Positions 1 to 9,164 of a DNA stretch of 50,075 bases are shown piece by piece. The stretch comes from Kiritimatiellia bacterium (GTDB lineage Bacteria; Verrucomicrobiota; Kiritimatiellia; JAFGHX01). The stretch lies in the NCBI GenBank assembly GCA_016929905.1, contig JAFGHX010000138.1, forward strand, positions 1-50,075, read 5' to 3'. The notes beneath the pieces were generated by a model. It searched no databases. It was not told the DNA's origin and was given only the letters and a program-made list of their open reading frames with translations. The stretch's first letter is position 1; every line of letters starts with the position of its first letter. A program made the position numbers and the translations under genes.

Positions 1-3000
1 ACGAACGGGATGCCGAACCCGGCCACCTGGTACTCGAAGGCCATGTGGCGGTTCCCGGCCATCAGGTTCGCCGTCTTGCCCCCGTACTTCGTCACCAGCA
101 CGCTGACCGGCGCGTTGGTCGCCTCGCCTTCGGTCAGCCCCGGGAAGTTGGTCACGCTCCAATCCGGCCGCGGCGGCGGCCGCGACAGCCTCGGCCGATG
201 CGCATCCCACCAGGCCTGCGCCACCGCCGGATCGCTCTCGATCTCGACGGTGTAGTTCGTCTGCCCGATCTCGAGCCGCACCAGTTGCCCTTCGTACGCG
301 GCGAACTCATCGAGCGCGTTGGCCACGAAGGCGTTCGGCGTCCCGCGCCGCGCGCAGCGCACGTTCACGTGGCTGAGCTCCGTCTGGCGCTCGGCGGTGA
401 TCACGCCGGCGACCACCGTTTCCAGATCGAACGGCGCCTGATCGAGCACCACGATGTCCTGCCACGAGAGCGTCATGTCGGTGAGCGCCTGCTCGAACTG
501 CGCGGCGCTCAGCCGGCGCACGCGCCCGTAGTTCACCGCTTCGGTGTAGGGCTCGTAGTCCGGCAACTGGACGCCGTCCGAGAAGTAGACGGGCACGGGC
601 GGCGCGCTCCACGCGCGGGCGTTGTCGATCTCCGACTCGATCACCGGCGCGTAGAACAGCGGCCGCATATCGACCGTCTCGGCCATGCGTTGGTAGACGT
701 ATTCGATCTCGGCCGGGTACAGCGGCCCGCCGGGCTGTGTCGAATCGCTCAACACGTTGAAGGCGTAGAAGGCGCCCAGATCGGGGTCGGTGAACCGCAT
801 GAGATAGCCGGCGTAATATTGCCGGGTCGCCCTGTAGCGGGAGAGCGTGTTGTACTGCTCGACCGTCAGCCCGGCGAACCGGTCCGGGAAGACCTCGCGC
901 AGGAACTCGATGTGCAGCGGGTGGCGGTTCACGTTCTGGTAGAGGGTCGGCAACAGGTTCGTATCCGAACCGGCCGGGCAGAGATACAGGGTCATGCGCT
1001 CGATGTCGGGTCTGAGTTCTTCCGGTACGGACAGGATCTCGAATTCCAGGTCTTCGCGGATGCGCCACAAGTAGTCTATGGGCCGGCCGCGCAGCATGAC
1101 GGCGTTCGCGTACATGTGCCCGTCGGGCGAGTCGACCGTGACCGCGAGATCGCCGTCGCTGCCGGGCATGATGTCCTCGAACCGCGCGACGTAGCCGGCG
1201 ACCGTGTTGTCCGTGTCGACGGTCGTGGTGTCGTTGCCGACGGCGGTTGTCCCGATCGCGGCGCCCGCCGTGCTGGTATTGCGGAAGGACGAGACGTCCG
1301 AGAGGACGACGCGGCTCAGCCGCGGCGTGGCGTAGGGCTGGTCGCGGTTGCAGAAGACGGCCACATCGTACAGGAGCCCCGATGCCAGGTTGCTGAAGGT
1401 GAGTGTGATGGGAACGGCGCCGTCCCCATAGCTGATCACGCCCTTGCCGTCCACGATCCCACCGAAAACCCCATCGGCATCCGTCCCCGCGGCCCCATTC
1501 GCGCCCTGCGTCTCGTAGCTCGGGCCAACCGCGCCTCCTGACACCTGAAACCTGACGTCTGATACCTCTGTCCCATCCGCATAGTTCACCAGCACCCCGC
1601 CCTCCCCGCTGGTGTAGGTGGTGATGTTGGCGCTGAGCTGGCCGGGGAACCAGGCCAGATCGTTGTAGGCGGCGAACGGCCGAGCGGGCGCCGGGCCCGC
1701 CGCGAACGTGAACTCCGCCACGGCGGTCGGGCTGGGCAGGTACGCCTCGGCATAGGCGCGGGCTTTCAGCAAGGTGTCCGCCGCCAGTGTGAACGGCGCG
1801 GAGTAGACGGCGGCGTTGGTCGCCGGGTCCGCGCCGTCGGTCGTGTAGAAGATCGTGGCGCCGGGCGTGGCGCACGAGAGGGCGACGCTCACGGCATGGC
1901 TGAACGCGCCGCCGTCAGGCGCGATGACCGGCCTGGCGGCGGTCTGCTGCGCGAGCCGTTCGTAGGCGCCCATATCCACGCGCCCGCCCATGGTGCGCGG
2001 GTTACCGGCCAGGTCGCGCCATTCCGGCTCGACCGTTCCGTCGAACCCGGCATCCACGCACGGCGATTCGGGTCGAAGCCGGAAATCGCCGGCCGCGTAA
2101 TCGACGAACAGCGGGTCGGCGAACAGGTCGCCGGGCGCGGGTCCGCCGCCGGCGTAGTCGTAGTCGGTATTGCCGAAGAAGCAGTTGTTGCGCATGAACC
2201 CGGCGCCGAGCGGGACGGACGAGCCGGACGAATTGAAAGCGATGACGTTGTTCGCGATCGTGACTTCGTGCTCGCAGGAGTAGAACCCGATCGCGCCGCC
2301 GTAGGCGGCGGTGTTGCTCACGATCGTGTTGTTCACGATCGCGATCTCCTCGTGCGTGACGGCAAGCCCGCCACCGTGCCGCGCGGCCTGGTTGCCGGCG
2401 ATCAGGTTGTTGCAGATTCGGACGTAGCAGGAGTATTCCTGGCGCTCGACGTGGATGCCGCCGCCGTCCCGGTCGCTGATGTTGTCGACGATCCGGTTGT
2501 GCGAGATCGTGATCGGGCCGCTGGTCAGGATACCCCCGGCCTGCACGTCCTTTCCGTTCCGGATCGTGAACCCGTCGATCAGCTTCTTCTCGTAGGTGTC
2601 GCCCTGGTCACTGGCCCCCCAACACGAGACCACGAAGCCCTGCTGCGCGCCGTCGAGAATCGTACGGTTCGTGTTCCAATCGCGTTGGTCGCGTTCGGTC
2701 TCGACGCCCGCGAAGCCGCCCAGCAGCCAGACCTGCTTGTTGATGGCGACGTGACCGACGTAGGTACCGGCGGCGACCCAGACTTCGTCCTGATGGACGA
2801 CCGTCTGCATGGCCTGCGTGACGGTCGTGAAGGCCGTTTGCCAGGACAGCCCGTCCTGCACAGGGCCGGGTGCGGCGTGATTCACGAAGATGAGCCGCGA
2901 GAACTTGGCGAACGCCAGGCCGCTGGCCGCGCCGTTCGCAAACGCTCTGGCCCGCACGTAGGCGCTGTGCGCGAGTGCGAACGGCGCCGTGTAGCGGAGC

Positions 3001-6000
3001 GAGCCGGTCGTCGGTTCGCTCGTGTCGGTGGTATAGAAGACTGTCGCGCCGGGTGTGACGGTCTGCAGCGTGATCTGCACCGCATTGGTGAACGTGCCGC
3101 CGTTCGGCGTGATGGCCGGCGTCTCGACCGTCGCCGTGCCGGTACACTCGTAGGCGCCCATATCCACGCGCGCGCCCATGACCCGCGGGTTGCCCGCCAG
3201 GTCACGCGCGCCCGCGGCGACGATCGTGCTGTCGCCGCCGTCGATACAGGGGGAAGTGGGCTTCAGCCGGAAATCGCCCGCCGCCACGTCCACGAACTCT
3301 GGATCCACTTGGATATTCAGCACTGCGTCGGTCCCGTCCAGCTGGGATGTGCCGCTCAAGTAGACGCAGTTGTTGCGGAAATCGTGCGGACTGCTTGTCC
3401 GCATCCTCTCTTTGTTGAACGCGATGATGTTGTTCACCGTGCGCGTGCCGAGCACGGGGAACAGCGCGACAGGCGCCCAGTTCGTGATGCCGGTGATCGT
3501 GTTGTTCGCCAGCAGGACCGGCGGGCCATCGATGGCGAACCCCATCCCGCAGCGCGTCGCGAGATTGTTCTGGATCACGACGTGTTCATGACCCCGGCAG
3601 AACGTGGCGCCGGTACTGTCGACAAACACATTGTTGACAATCGTCATTCTCGGGCCGTCGCTGAAGATCCCACCGCCGCCTTGCTCGTTGCTGTACCAGT
3701 TGGGGCCGACCTTGTAGCCGCGCCGGATCGTGAATCCGTCCACACGCATATCGGCTGTGTCCGGGCCGGTGATCGTGACCACCGAGCCCGTGAGGCTGCC
3801 GTCGAGCACGCTCGCGTTCGCCGTCCAATCGCGCTGTTCCAGCGCGGCTTCCGTGCCCGCGAACCCGCCGTAGAGCGAGAGCGCGTTGGTGACCGTCACG
3901 TTCTCGACGTACAGGCCGGCCGCGACCCACACCTCGGCGTTGTCGTCCGCCGTGTCGATGCCGGCTTGCAGAGTACGGAACGCGGTCGCCCACGACCGCC
4001 CGTCCTGGGCCGGGCCGGGCGCGTCGGCGTCGACGAAGACGCGCACGCCCGCCCCGATCCTGAAATCGGCCATCGCAACGGGGCTCGGCAGGCAGTCGGC
4101 CCTGGCGGCGCAGGCTTTCACCACGGCGTGTGCGTCGAGCGTGAACGGACCGCTGTACGCCGTCGCGGCCGAGCTTGGCGCCGTGCCGTCGGTCGTGTAG
4201 TAGACCGTGGCGCCGGGCGTCGCCGTCGAGAGCGCCACCGCGACGGCGCCGGTGAACACACCGCCGTTCGGCTCGATCGCCGGCTCTTGCGCGACGCGCC
4301 AGGCGACATCGAGCGAGGCGTCCCACTTCAGGTCGCTGCTCTCCCTCGACACGTTGAACACCTGCACCGCCAGCACGTTGGCGCCCGTGACCAGATGGCC
4401 GAACGGGCCGGTCAGCGGCAACGGCTCGTACGTGCCCGATTCATGGCCGGGATCGGCCAGGCCGTCGTGGCTCGGTTCGCCGGCCGGCACGTTCACCCGC
4501 TTCACTTCCACGCCGTTGAGCCAAGCGACGAACCCGTCATCGTAGTCCGCGTTCAAAACCAGCGACTCGACAGCGTGGGCATGGTCCAGCCAGAACCGCT
4601 TGCGCAGGAAGACCGAGCCGTACCCGTAACGCATGTCGGTCAGCTCGGTGCCGAACGGGTGCTCGGGATCGCCGGGCCCGGCGTAGCCGAACGGCGCGGG
4701 CCCGGCGGCCCAGTCGGAGTCATCGAAGTCGCGCGCCCGCCATGCCGAGGCGGGGGTGGACGCTTCCGCGGTTCCGCGCTTGTATTGCCACATGTCGCCC
4801 TTGCCGACACCTGCGGGCACGGACCGCACCATGAGGGCGTTCGCGTAGGTATAACCGTCTGTCTCGGGATCTCGTTTGATCCGGATCGCCACGCACCCAT
4901 CCTCGCCGGAATCGATCCCCGTGAACCGCGTCACGTAGCCGGCCGTGGCGGGGCTGTTCCAACCCGCGTTGTAGACCGTGGTGTCGCCGGCGACCGACGC
5001 GGTATCCGCGACGGTACCGGTACTGCTCGCGTTGAGAAACGAGTCCGCGCCGTCGAGCGTGGCGCGGTGGCAGCGAGAAGCGGTCCCCGTGTAGGCGCTG
5101 TTGCCGCGGTCCGAATAGAGAACGAGTTCGTAGCGGCAGCCGGGATCGAGACCGGCCAGCGTAAGGGTCAAGTCGTCGGTCGCGTAGCCGATCGTGCCGG
5201 CGCAGTCCACCTTACCGTCGAACACGGCGTTGGCGTCGGTGCCGGGGGCCGGATGCAAGCCCTGGTTCTCATGCGCCAGGTCGCCGCCCGTCACGCTCAG
5301 CCGCACGGGCACGGGCCAGCCCGTGGCGTAGTCCACAAGCAGGCCGCCGCCCGGCGCGGCCGGCACGCCGTTCGTGGTCGTGTAGGCGGTGATGTTCGCG
5401 GCCCGCTGCCCGCTGAACCACGCCAGATCGTTATAGGCCGTGAACGCATCGAGCGGCGTGGCCGTGCGCGCGGTAGCCGGCCCCGCATAGGGCGAGCTGC
5501 CGTACCAGCGGTTCGTGGCGGCGAGCTTGTACCAGTAGATGCCGCCGGCCGCGAGGCCGGTGTCGAGCCAACCCGTCGCGTCGGCAGCAAAGTCGGCCAC
5601 GCGCTCATACGCGATGCCGTCCGCGCTGCGCAGGAGGAGGAACCCCTCCTCATAGTCGCATGGATCGGACCAGCTCAGCGCGATCGCCGTCACCGAATCG
5701 GCGCGCGCGGCGAAGGCGGCGGGCGCGCTCGGCGGCTCGCGCGCGGGGTGGACGACGAAATCGGCCGATACCGCCTCGCTCGGATCGCGGCCGGCCAAGA
5801 ACGCGCGTGCCGTCAGAGTGGCGGACGTCGTCAGATCGAACGGCCCGGCATAAAGGGTTGCATTCGTCGTGGGCGTGCTACCGTCGAGTGTGTAGTGGAT
5901 TGCCGCCGGTTCCGGACACGACATCGATACGGCGACGGAGCCAACGAACTCGCCGCCGGCCGGCGCAATCGACGGGCTCGCCATCGGCGCAAGCGCCGCG

Positions 6001-7898
6001 TCGAGCTCATAATCCAGATCGAATCTGAGATCGCTGCTGCCCAACGAGCTGTTGAAGACCTGCACGGCCAGTACGTTCGTGCCCGGCACCAGATAGGCAT
6101 AGGGGGCCGGCAGCGCGAACGTTTCGACATCGCCGGACTCGTGCCCGGCCGGCGCCGTCGCGTCGAAGGCCGGCTCGCCGGCCGGCGCGTTCGTGCGCAG
6201 GACCTCGACCCCGTTGATCCACGCGATGAACCCGTCGTCGTAGTCGGCATGGAACGTGAGCGAGCGCACCGCTTCGATCTGGCCGGCGTCGAATGCCCGG
6301 CGCAGGAAGAGGCATGTGTAGCCGCCCTGCATGTCGGACAGTTCCGTGCCCAGCGGGTGTTCGGGCTCCCCGGCCCCCGCGTAGCCGAACGGCGCCGGCC
6401 CGCTCGCCCAGCCGGCATCGTCGAAGTCCATGGCGCGCCAGGCCGACACGGGGCTGGACACCTCCGCCGTGCCTCTTGCGTACCGCCACGTCGGCCCGAC
6501 CCGTTCGTACGCCCGCAGCATCAGGGCATTGGCGTAGGAGTAGAAGCCCGCGGCAGTGTACTGGCGGACGACCAACTCGAAGCGGCCATCCCGGCCGGGG
6601 GCTATGTCGAAGAATCGGGTCACGTACCCGTTGGTCGTGTTGCAGCCCGCGTCGTACACCGTCGTGTCCTCCGGCGCGGCCACCGTCCTGACGCCAACCG
6701 GAGAAAGCCCTTCGTTGAACCGGTCGCCGAAGTCCGTCTTGGCGTAGGACCACACTTTGAGGTCGTCGACCCAGCACTTGTCCGCGTACTGGCTGTCCTG
6801 ACCGGAACCGATATCGCCATAGCCGCTGAGCTGGGTTCCCCAATTGGTCACGGTGCTGCTGTCCACCTTCTCGCCGTTGACGTACAGCCGGACAGTTTCA
6901 ACGCCGCCTTCGATCCCGCCACGGTCCCAAACGAGCGCCGTATGCATCGGCACGTTGTTGTAGGGATGATTGTTGCGCACGTGGCCGCCCGGCGCCCAGC
7001 CGAGCTTCACCCAAGGCCCGCCGAACCACACGGCGCCGTTCAGCCAGGGGTCCTGGTTATAGACAGGATCGGCCAGGGCCAGGCTCACGCTGCATTGATC
7101 CAAACCGTGCGCGCCGTTGAATAAGCGGTAGATGCCGTACCGGTTGGCGACCGGGTCCTCTGTCTGCAGGAACCACGCTTCAACGCAGCCTCGCTCGGAA
7201 TCGAGAATGGCGGGAATGTCGTTCGTGGCGACACAGACGCAGAACTTGTTGCCGCCGCTTGACACGCCGACGCCCGCGCCATGCTGCACCGCGTGGAACC
7301 CGCGGGTGCCGCCTCCGTACAACACGAGGTCTGGCCCCACTTCGCTGTTCAGAATCTCGCTCTCCGAGCCCAGCTTGTTCCACAGCGTGCAGCCCTGTGC
7401 GAACGCGACGCCGAACGCATCGATCCCGGCGTTGCGGAAGCAGGGCGCGCCGACGAGCGTGCCGTGATGGTACCGGCTCGAATTGCCGGTGTAGGCCGGT
7501 TCGGCCCGGTCGCAGTAGAGCACCAGTTCGTAACGCAGGCTGGGCCGCAGCCCGGTGAATGAGAGGATGAGGTCGTTGGTGCCCGGCACGATACAGCCCG
7601 CGCAGTCCAGCCTCCCGCCGAATTCGCCGTACGCTGCCGTGCCGGCGGCCGGCTGCGCGCCGTTGGTCGAGATCGCGGCCCCGCCCGTAATGGACAGTTG
7701 AACCTCCGCGGGAGCGCCAGTGTCGTAGTCGACAAGCGTGCCGCTGGCGCCGGTCGTGCAGGTGGTGATGTTGGACGACGCTTGGCCGCTGAACCAGGCC
7801 AGATCGTTGTAGGCCGTGAACACGGACACGTCAGCCCAGGCGGAAATGCACAGAGCGACTGAACCGAGCAAGGCTGTCAGGGCACATTGGCTCTTCAC
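1..7898 (-). CDS. Giant exported modular protein with PEP-synthase-like C-terminal part (partial)
   Basis: The frame opens at GTG 7898, seven bases after a GGAGG, with a signal peptide (KSQCALTALLGSVALCIS). It stays open to the window edge, giving 2,632 visible residues. Approximate order: AYNDL module with an embedded LamG-like fold (24-465); WRYARG/WINGVEV jelly-roll-like module (470-620); chitobiase-type YTLDGST repeat (665); Fn3 (722-806); second AYNDL module (820); WQYKRG/WLNGVEV module (1038-1190); two right-handed beta-helix blocks (1275-1540 and 1670-1930), each preceded by a YTTDG repeat; third AYNDL module (2077-2270). The end resembles phosphoenolpyruvate synthase-like proteins: a linker with YEPYTEAVNYGRVR, a swivelling phosphohistidine domain with TELSHVNV (His2510), and the start of an ATP-grasp PEP/pyruvate-binding domain (KYGGKTANLM, from 2604). 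Residues 2077-2270 and the PEP-like part are directly adjacent. The biological role is unknown; an extracytoplasmic phosphotransfer function is an inference. Confidence 0.85.
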   Translation of the reverse strand, partial: MKSQCALTALLGSVALCISAWADVSVFTAYNDLAWFSGQASSNITTCTTGASGTLVDYDTGAPAEVQLSITGGAAISTNGAQPAAGTAAYGEFGGRLDCAGCIVPGTNDLILSFTGLRPSLRYELVLYCDRAEPAYTGNSSRYHHGTLVGAPCFRNAGIDAFGVAFAQGCTLWNKLGSESEILNSEVGPDLVLYGGGTRGFHAVQHGAGVGVSSGGNKFCVCVATNDIPAILDSERGCVEAWFLQTEDPVANRYGIYRLFNGAHGLDQCSVSLALADPVYNQDPWLNGAVWFGGPWVKLGWAPGGHVRNNHPYNNVPMHTALVWDRGGIEGGVETVRLYVNGEKVDSSTVTNWGTQLSGYGDIGSGQDSQYADKCWVDDLKVWSYAKTDFGDRFNEGLSPVGVRTVAAPEDTTVYDAGCNTTNGYVTRFFDIAPGRDGRFELVVRQYTAAGFYSYANALMLRAYERVGPTWRYARGTAEVSSPVSAWRAMDFDDAGWASGPAPFGYAGAGEPEHPLGTELSDMQGGYTCLFLRRAFDAGQIEAVRSLTFHADYDDGFIAWINGVEVLRTNAPAGEPAFDATAPAGHESGDVETFALPAPYAYLVPGTNVLAVQVFNSSLGSSDLRFDLDYELDAALAPMASPSIAPAGGEFVGSVAVSMSCPEPAAIHYTLDGSTPTTNATLYAGPFDLTTSATLTARAFLAGRDPSEAVSADFVVHPAREPPSAPAAFAARADSVTAIALSWSDPCDYEEGFLLLRSADGIAYERVADFAADATGWLDTGLAAGGIYWYKLAATNRWYGSSPYAGPATARTATPLDAFTAYNDLAWFSGQRAANITAYTTTNGVPAAPGGGLLVDYATGWPVPVRLSVTGGDLAHENQGLHPAPGTDANAVFDGKVDCAGTIGYATDDLTLTLAGLDPGCRYELVLYSDRGNSAYTGTASRCHRATLDGADSFLNASSTGTVADTASVAGDTTVYNAGWNSPATAGYVTRFTGIDSGEDGCVAIRIKRDPETDGYTYANALMVRSVPAGVGKGDMWQYKRGTAEASTPASAWRARDFDDSDWAAGPAPFGYAGPGDPEHPFGTELTDMRYGYGSVFLRKRFWLDHAHAVESLVLNADYDDGFVAWLNGVEVKRVNVPAGEPSHDGLADPGHESGTYEPLPLTGPFGHLVTGANVLAVQVFNVSRESSDLKWDASLDVAWRVAQEPAIEPNGGVFTGAVAVALSTATPGATVYYTTDGTAPSSAATAYSGPFTLDAHAVVKACAARADCLPSPVAMADFRIGAGVRVFVDADAPGPAQDGRSWATAFRTLQAGIDTADDNAEVWVAAGLYVENVTVTNALSLYGGFAGTEAALEQRDWTANASVLDGSLTGSVVTITGPDTADMRVDGFTIRRGYKVGPNWYSNEQGGGGIFSDGPRMTIVNNVFVDSTGATFCRGHEHVVIQNNLATRCGMGFAIDGPPVLLANNTITGITNWAPVALFPVLGTRTVNNIIAFNKERMRTSSPHDFRNNCVYLSGTSQLDGTDAVLNIQVDPEFVDVAAGDFRLKPTSPCIDGGDSTIVAAGARDLAGNPRVMGARVDMGAYECTGTATVETPAITPNGGTFTNAVQITLQTVTPGATVFYTTDTSEPTTGSLRYTAPFALAHSAYVRARAFANGAASGLAFAKFSRLIFVNHAAPGPVQDGLSWQTAFTTVTQAMQTVVHQDEVWVAAGTYVGHVAINKQVWLLGGFAGVETERDQRDWNTNRTILDGAQQGFVVSCWGASDQGDTYEKKLIDGFTIRNGKDVQAGGILTSGPITISHNRIVDNISDRDGGGIHVERQEYSCYVRICNNLIAGNQAARHGGGLAVTHEEIAIVNNTIVSNTAAYGGAIGFYSCEHEVTIANNVIAFNSSGSSVPLGAGFMRNNCFFGNTDYDYAGGGPAPGDLFADPLFVDYAAGDFRLRPESPCVDAGFDGTVEPEWRDLAGNPRTMGGRVDMGAYERLAQQTAARPVIAPDGGAFSHAVSVALSCATPGATIFYTTDGADPATNAAVYSAPFTLAADTLLKARAYAEAYLPSPTAVAEFTFAAGPAPARPFAAYNDLAWFPGQLSANITTYTSGEGGVLVNYADGTEVSDVRFQVSGGAVGPSYETQGANGAAGTDADGVFGGIVDGKGVISYGDGAVPITLTFSNLASGLLYDVAVFCNRDQPYATPRLSRVVLSDVSSFRNTSTAGAAIGTTAVGNDTTTVDTDNTVAGYVARFEDIMPGSDGDLAVTVDSPDGHMYANAVMLRGRPIDYLWRIREDLEFEILSVPEELRPDIERMTLYLCPAGSDTNLLPTLYQNVNRHPLHIEFLREVFPDRFAGLTVEQYNTLSRYRATRQYYAGYLMRFTDPDLGAFYAFNVLSDSTQPGGPLYPAEIEYVYQRMAETVDMRPLFYAPVIESEIDNARAWSAPPVPVYFSDGVQLPDYEPYTEAVNYGRVRRLSAAQFEQALTDMTLSWQDIVVLDQAPFDLETVVAGVITAERQTELSHVNVRCARRGTPNAFVANALDEFAAYEGQLVRLEIGQTNYTVEIESDPAVAQAWWDAHRPRLSRPPPRPDWSVTNFPGLTEGEATNAPVSVLVTKYGGKTANLMAGNRHMAFEYQVAGFGIPF
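1537..1571. repeat. Heptamer array inside the giant gene
   Basis: The plus strand reads CCTGACA, CCTGAAA, CCTGACG, TCTGATA, CCTCTGT: five units of period 7. The giant protein reads through it as VSDVRFQVSGG. It is the same family as 25184-25206. Confidence 0.75.
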
Positions 7899-8048
7899 TC
7901 AACTACCTCCAGCTACCCGTTTGATGAAGAGCCCCGCTGGCCGGGCGTGCGGCCCGCCGCCAACCATGGGACTCCTGCGCATCCAAAGCTCTGCCCAGCA
8001 CAGACCCTGAACGCAGCCCCACGGCGCTGCAGGCAGAGAACTACCCTT

Positions 8049-8057
8049 ACTATAGCA
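8049..8057 (-). promoter_or_regulatory. Extended -10 promoter candidate for the giant gene
   Basis: On the minus strand the bases read TGCTATAGT, an extended -10 element (TG-N-TATAGT), about 150 bases upstream of the GTG at 7898. No good -35 is seen at 16-18 bp spacing, which is common for extended -10 promoters. The surrounding 8040-8130 stretch is clearly more AT-rich than the coding DNA. Confidence 0.4.
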
Positions 8058-8183
8058 AATATCGTGCCGATCAGGTGCTCGGCCAGAAAACTTGCACAAA
8101 AAGCCGAAAGATTGTGTAAAACCAAATGTTTCTTCGGGCGACGACCAGCGGGTTCCGGTGCCTTACGCCTGAAGACAGCCCGC

Positions 8184-8206
8184 TTTAGGCCTAAAAAAGG
8201 CCTAAA
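8184..8206. repeat. Perfect 8-bp-arm inverted repeat TTTAGGCC/GGCCTAAA
   Basis: TTTAGGCC and GGCCTAAA are separated by seven A/T-rich bases in the 548-bp space between the SIMPL gene end and the giant gene start. It could be an operator or a weak transcript end. There is no U-run beyond the stem in either direction. The rest of this space holds the extended -10 (8049-8057) and the compound palindrome at 8326-8450; no gene is seen in it. Confidence 0.5.
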
Positions 8207-8325
8207 TGGTTGGATTACAGGCCCGCCACAAAGAGGGCCAATCCGTGCATTCACCGGTCTTGACCCGATTCTTTGCACCTTCACCCTCACAGTAGTCGGG
8301 ACCTCACGCTTGGTCAGATTATAGA

Positions 8326-8450
8326 GGCGGCGTCCCGGGCTCGCCGTAGCCTCTGGGCGAAGGCGGCTCGCCGCTTCCCGGGGCCGAAGACCCGGCTGTC
8401 CCGGCGGCGCGGCGCGCCGCCGGGAGGAAGAGCCGGGACGGCTCTTCTAC
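8326..8450 (-). repeat. Compound GTAG-capped palindromic repeat, locus A
   Basis: Read on the minus strand it begins GTAG at 8450-8447, then a stem AAGAGCC/GGCTCTT (8428-8446), a GC-only palindrome (8401-8423), a CCGGGtcttcggCCCCGG-like stem and an AGCGGCGAGCCGCC stem (about 8360-8395). The GTAG contains the TAG stop codon of the upstream SIMPL gene. The same stem types recur at 24336-24432, 26841-26888 and 34006-34079. Confidence 0.8.
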
Positions 8451-9154
8451 TCTGCAGGCTTCGTCGCTTCTTGCCCGCCCCTCTCCAACCGAAAGATGAC
8501 ACGGCACTTGGCCGTGATGACGACCTCGGCGCCGACGTTGGTTTCCGTGACGCTTGATTCCCTGATGTTCCGTGTCGTTGCCGCCCAACGGCTTGGCTCT
8601 TCCTCTATCAGGAGGGGGTCGCCGACCTTCATGCCGAGCACGCCAGCCATGGAGACGGCCTTCTCCTTCGCCGCCAGAAGCGCGAGCCGGCGGGCCCTAT
8701 CCAGGAGTTCGTCACGGTTGGTTGCCGTCCACGAGCAGCGCACCGCGACGGCGTCAAGTTGCGCGAGGACGTCGTCAAGCTCGCGCTCCTTCTCGCCGAT
8801 CCGGGTCGTGAACCACAAGTCGCGTTCCACCTCAAAGGGCTTCAGCTCTCGCCTCTTCATATCGTAGCTACCGGTCTTTCCGAGCGTTGGATTGTCGATC
8901 TTGAAGTCGGTGACGCCCTGCAGATCCGCCAACGCGGCGCGGACCCGTTCGAGCGCCTGGTCGTTGAGTCGTTTCGCTTCGGCCATCGTGTCGCCGTGCG
9001 TCTCGATCTCAAGCGACCACCTCATGGCGTCGGCATCGAACACAACCTCCGCGGTCCCAAACACATCGATCGACGGCTGATCCACCTTCCCTGCGCCGGC
9101 CGCCGCAGCGGCGAGCAAGGCGATCCACAGCACGCAAACAGCAGATCTTCTCAT
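8447..9154 (-). CDS. Exported SIMPL-domain (DUF541) protein
   Basis: 235 residues. MRRSAVCVLWIALLAAAAAGA is a signal peptide, so the protein is periplasmic or surface-exposed. The body has the SIMPL pattern: a strand with IDVFGTAEVVFDADAMRWSLEIE, a central segment of alternating strands and amphipathic helices (DELLDRARRLALLAAKEKA, GVLGMKVGDPLLIEEEP), and a final VGAEVVITAKCRVIFRL strand. SIMPL proteins are widespread periplasmic or outer-membrane proteins linked in some bacteria to oxidative stress; the precise activity is unknown. The ATG follows GGAGGGATGA, and the stop of the paralogue at 9165 lies ten bases upstream, so the two genes are co-transcribed. The stop codon is embedded in palindromic repeat locus A. 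Confidence 0.85.
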   Translation of the reverse strand: MRRSAVCVLWIALLAAAAAGAGKVDQPSIDVFGTAEVVFDADAMRWSLEIETHGDTMAEAKRLNDQALERVRAALADLQGVTDFKIDNPTLGKTGSYDMKRRELKPFEVERDLWFTTRIGEKERELDDVLAQLDAVAVRCSWTATNRDELLDRARRLALLAAKEKAVSMAGVLGMKVGDPLLIEEEPSRWAATTRNIRESSVTETNVGAEVVITAKCRVIFRLERGGQEATKPAE

Positions 9155-9164
9155 TCATCCCTCC

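Noticed and set aside
1896..7124. A 1,742-codon open frame on the plus strand
   Set aside because: It is antisense to the first giant gene; the product shows no recognisable motif, while the minus frame reads Fn3, beta-helix and AYNDL modules throughout.
8184..8206. Intrinsic terminator for the SIMPL operon
   Set aside because: The stem has no U-run on its 3' side and lies about 240 bases beyond the stop; the GC palindromes of locus A are closer, so this is listed only as an inverted repeat.
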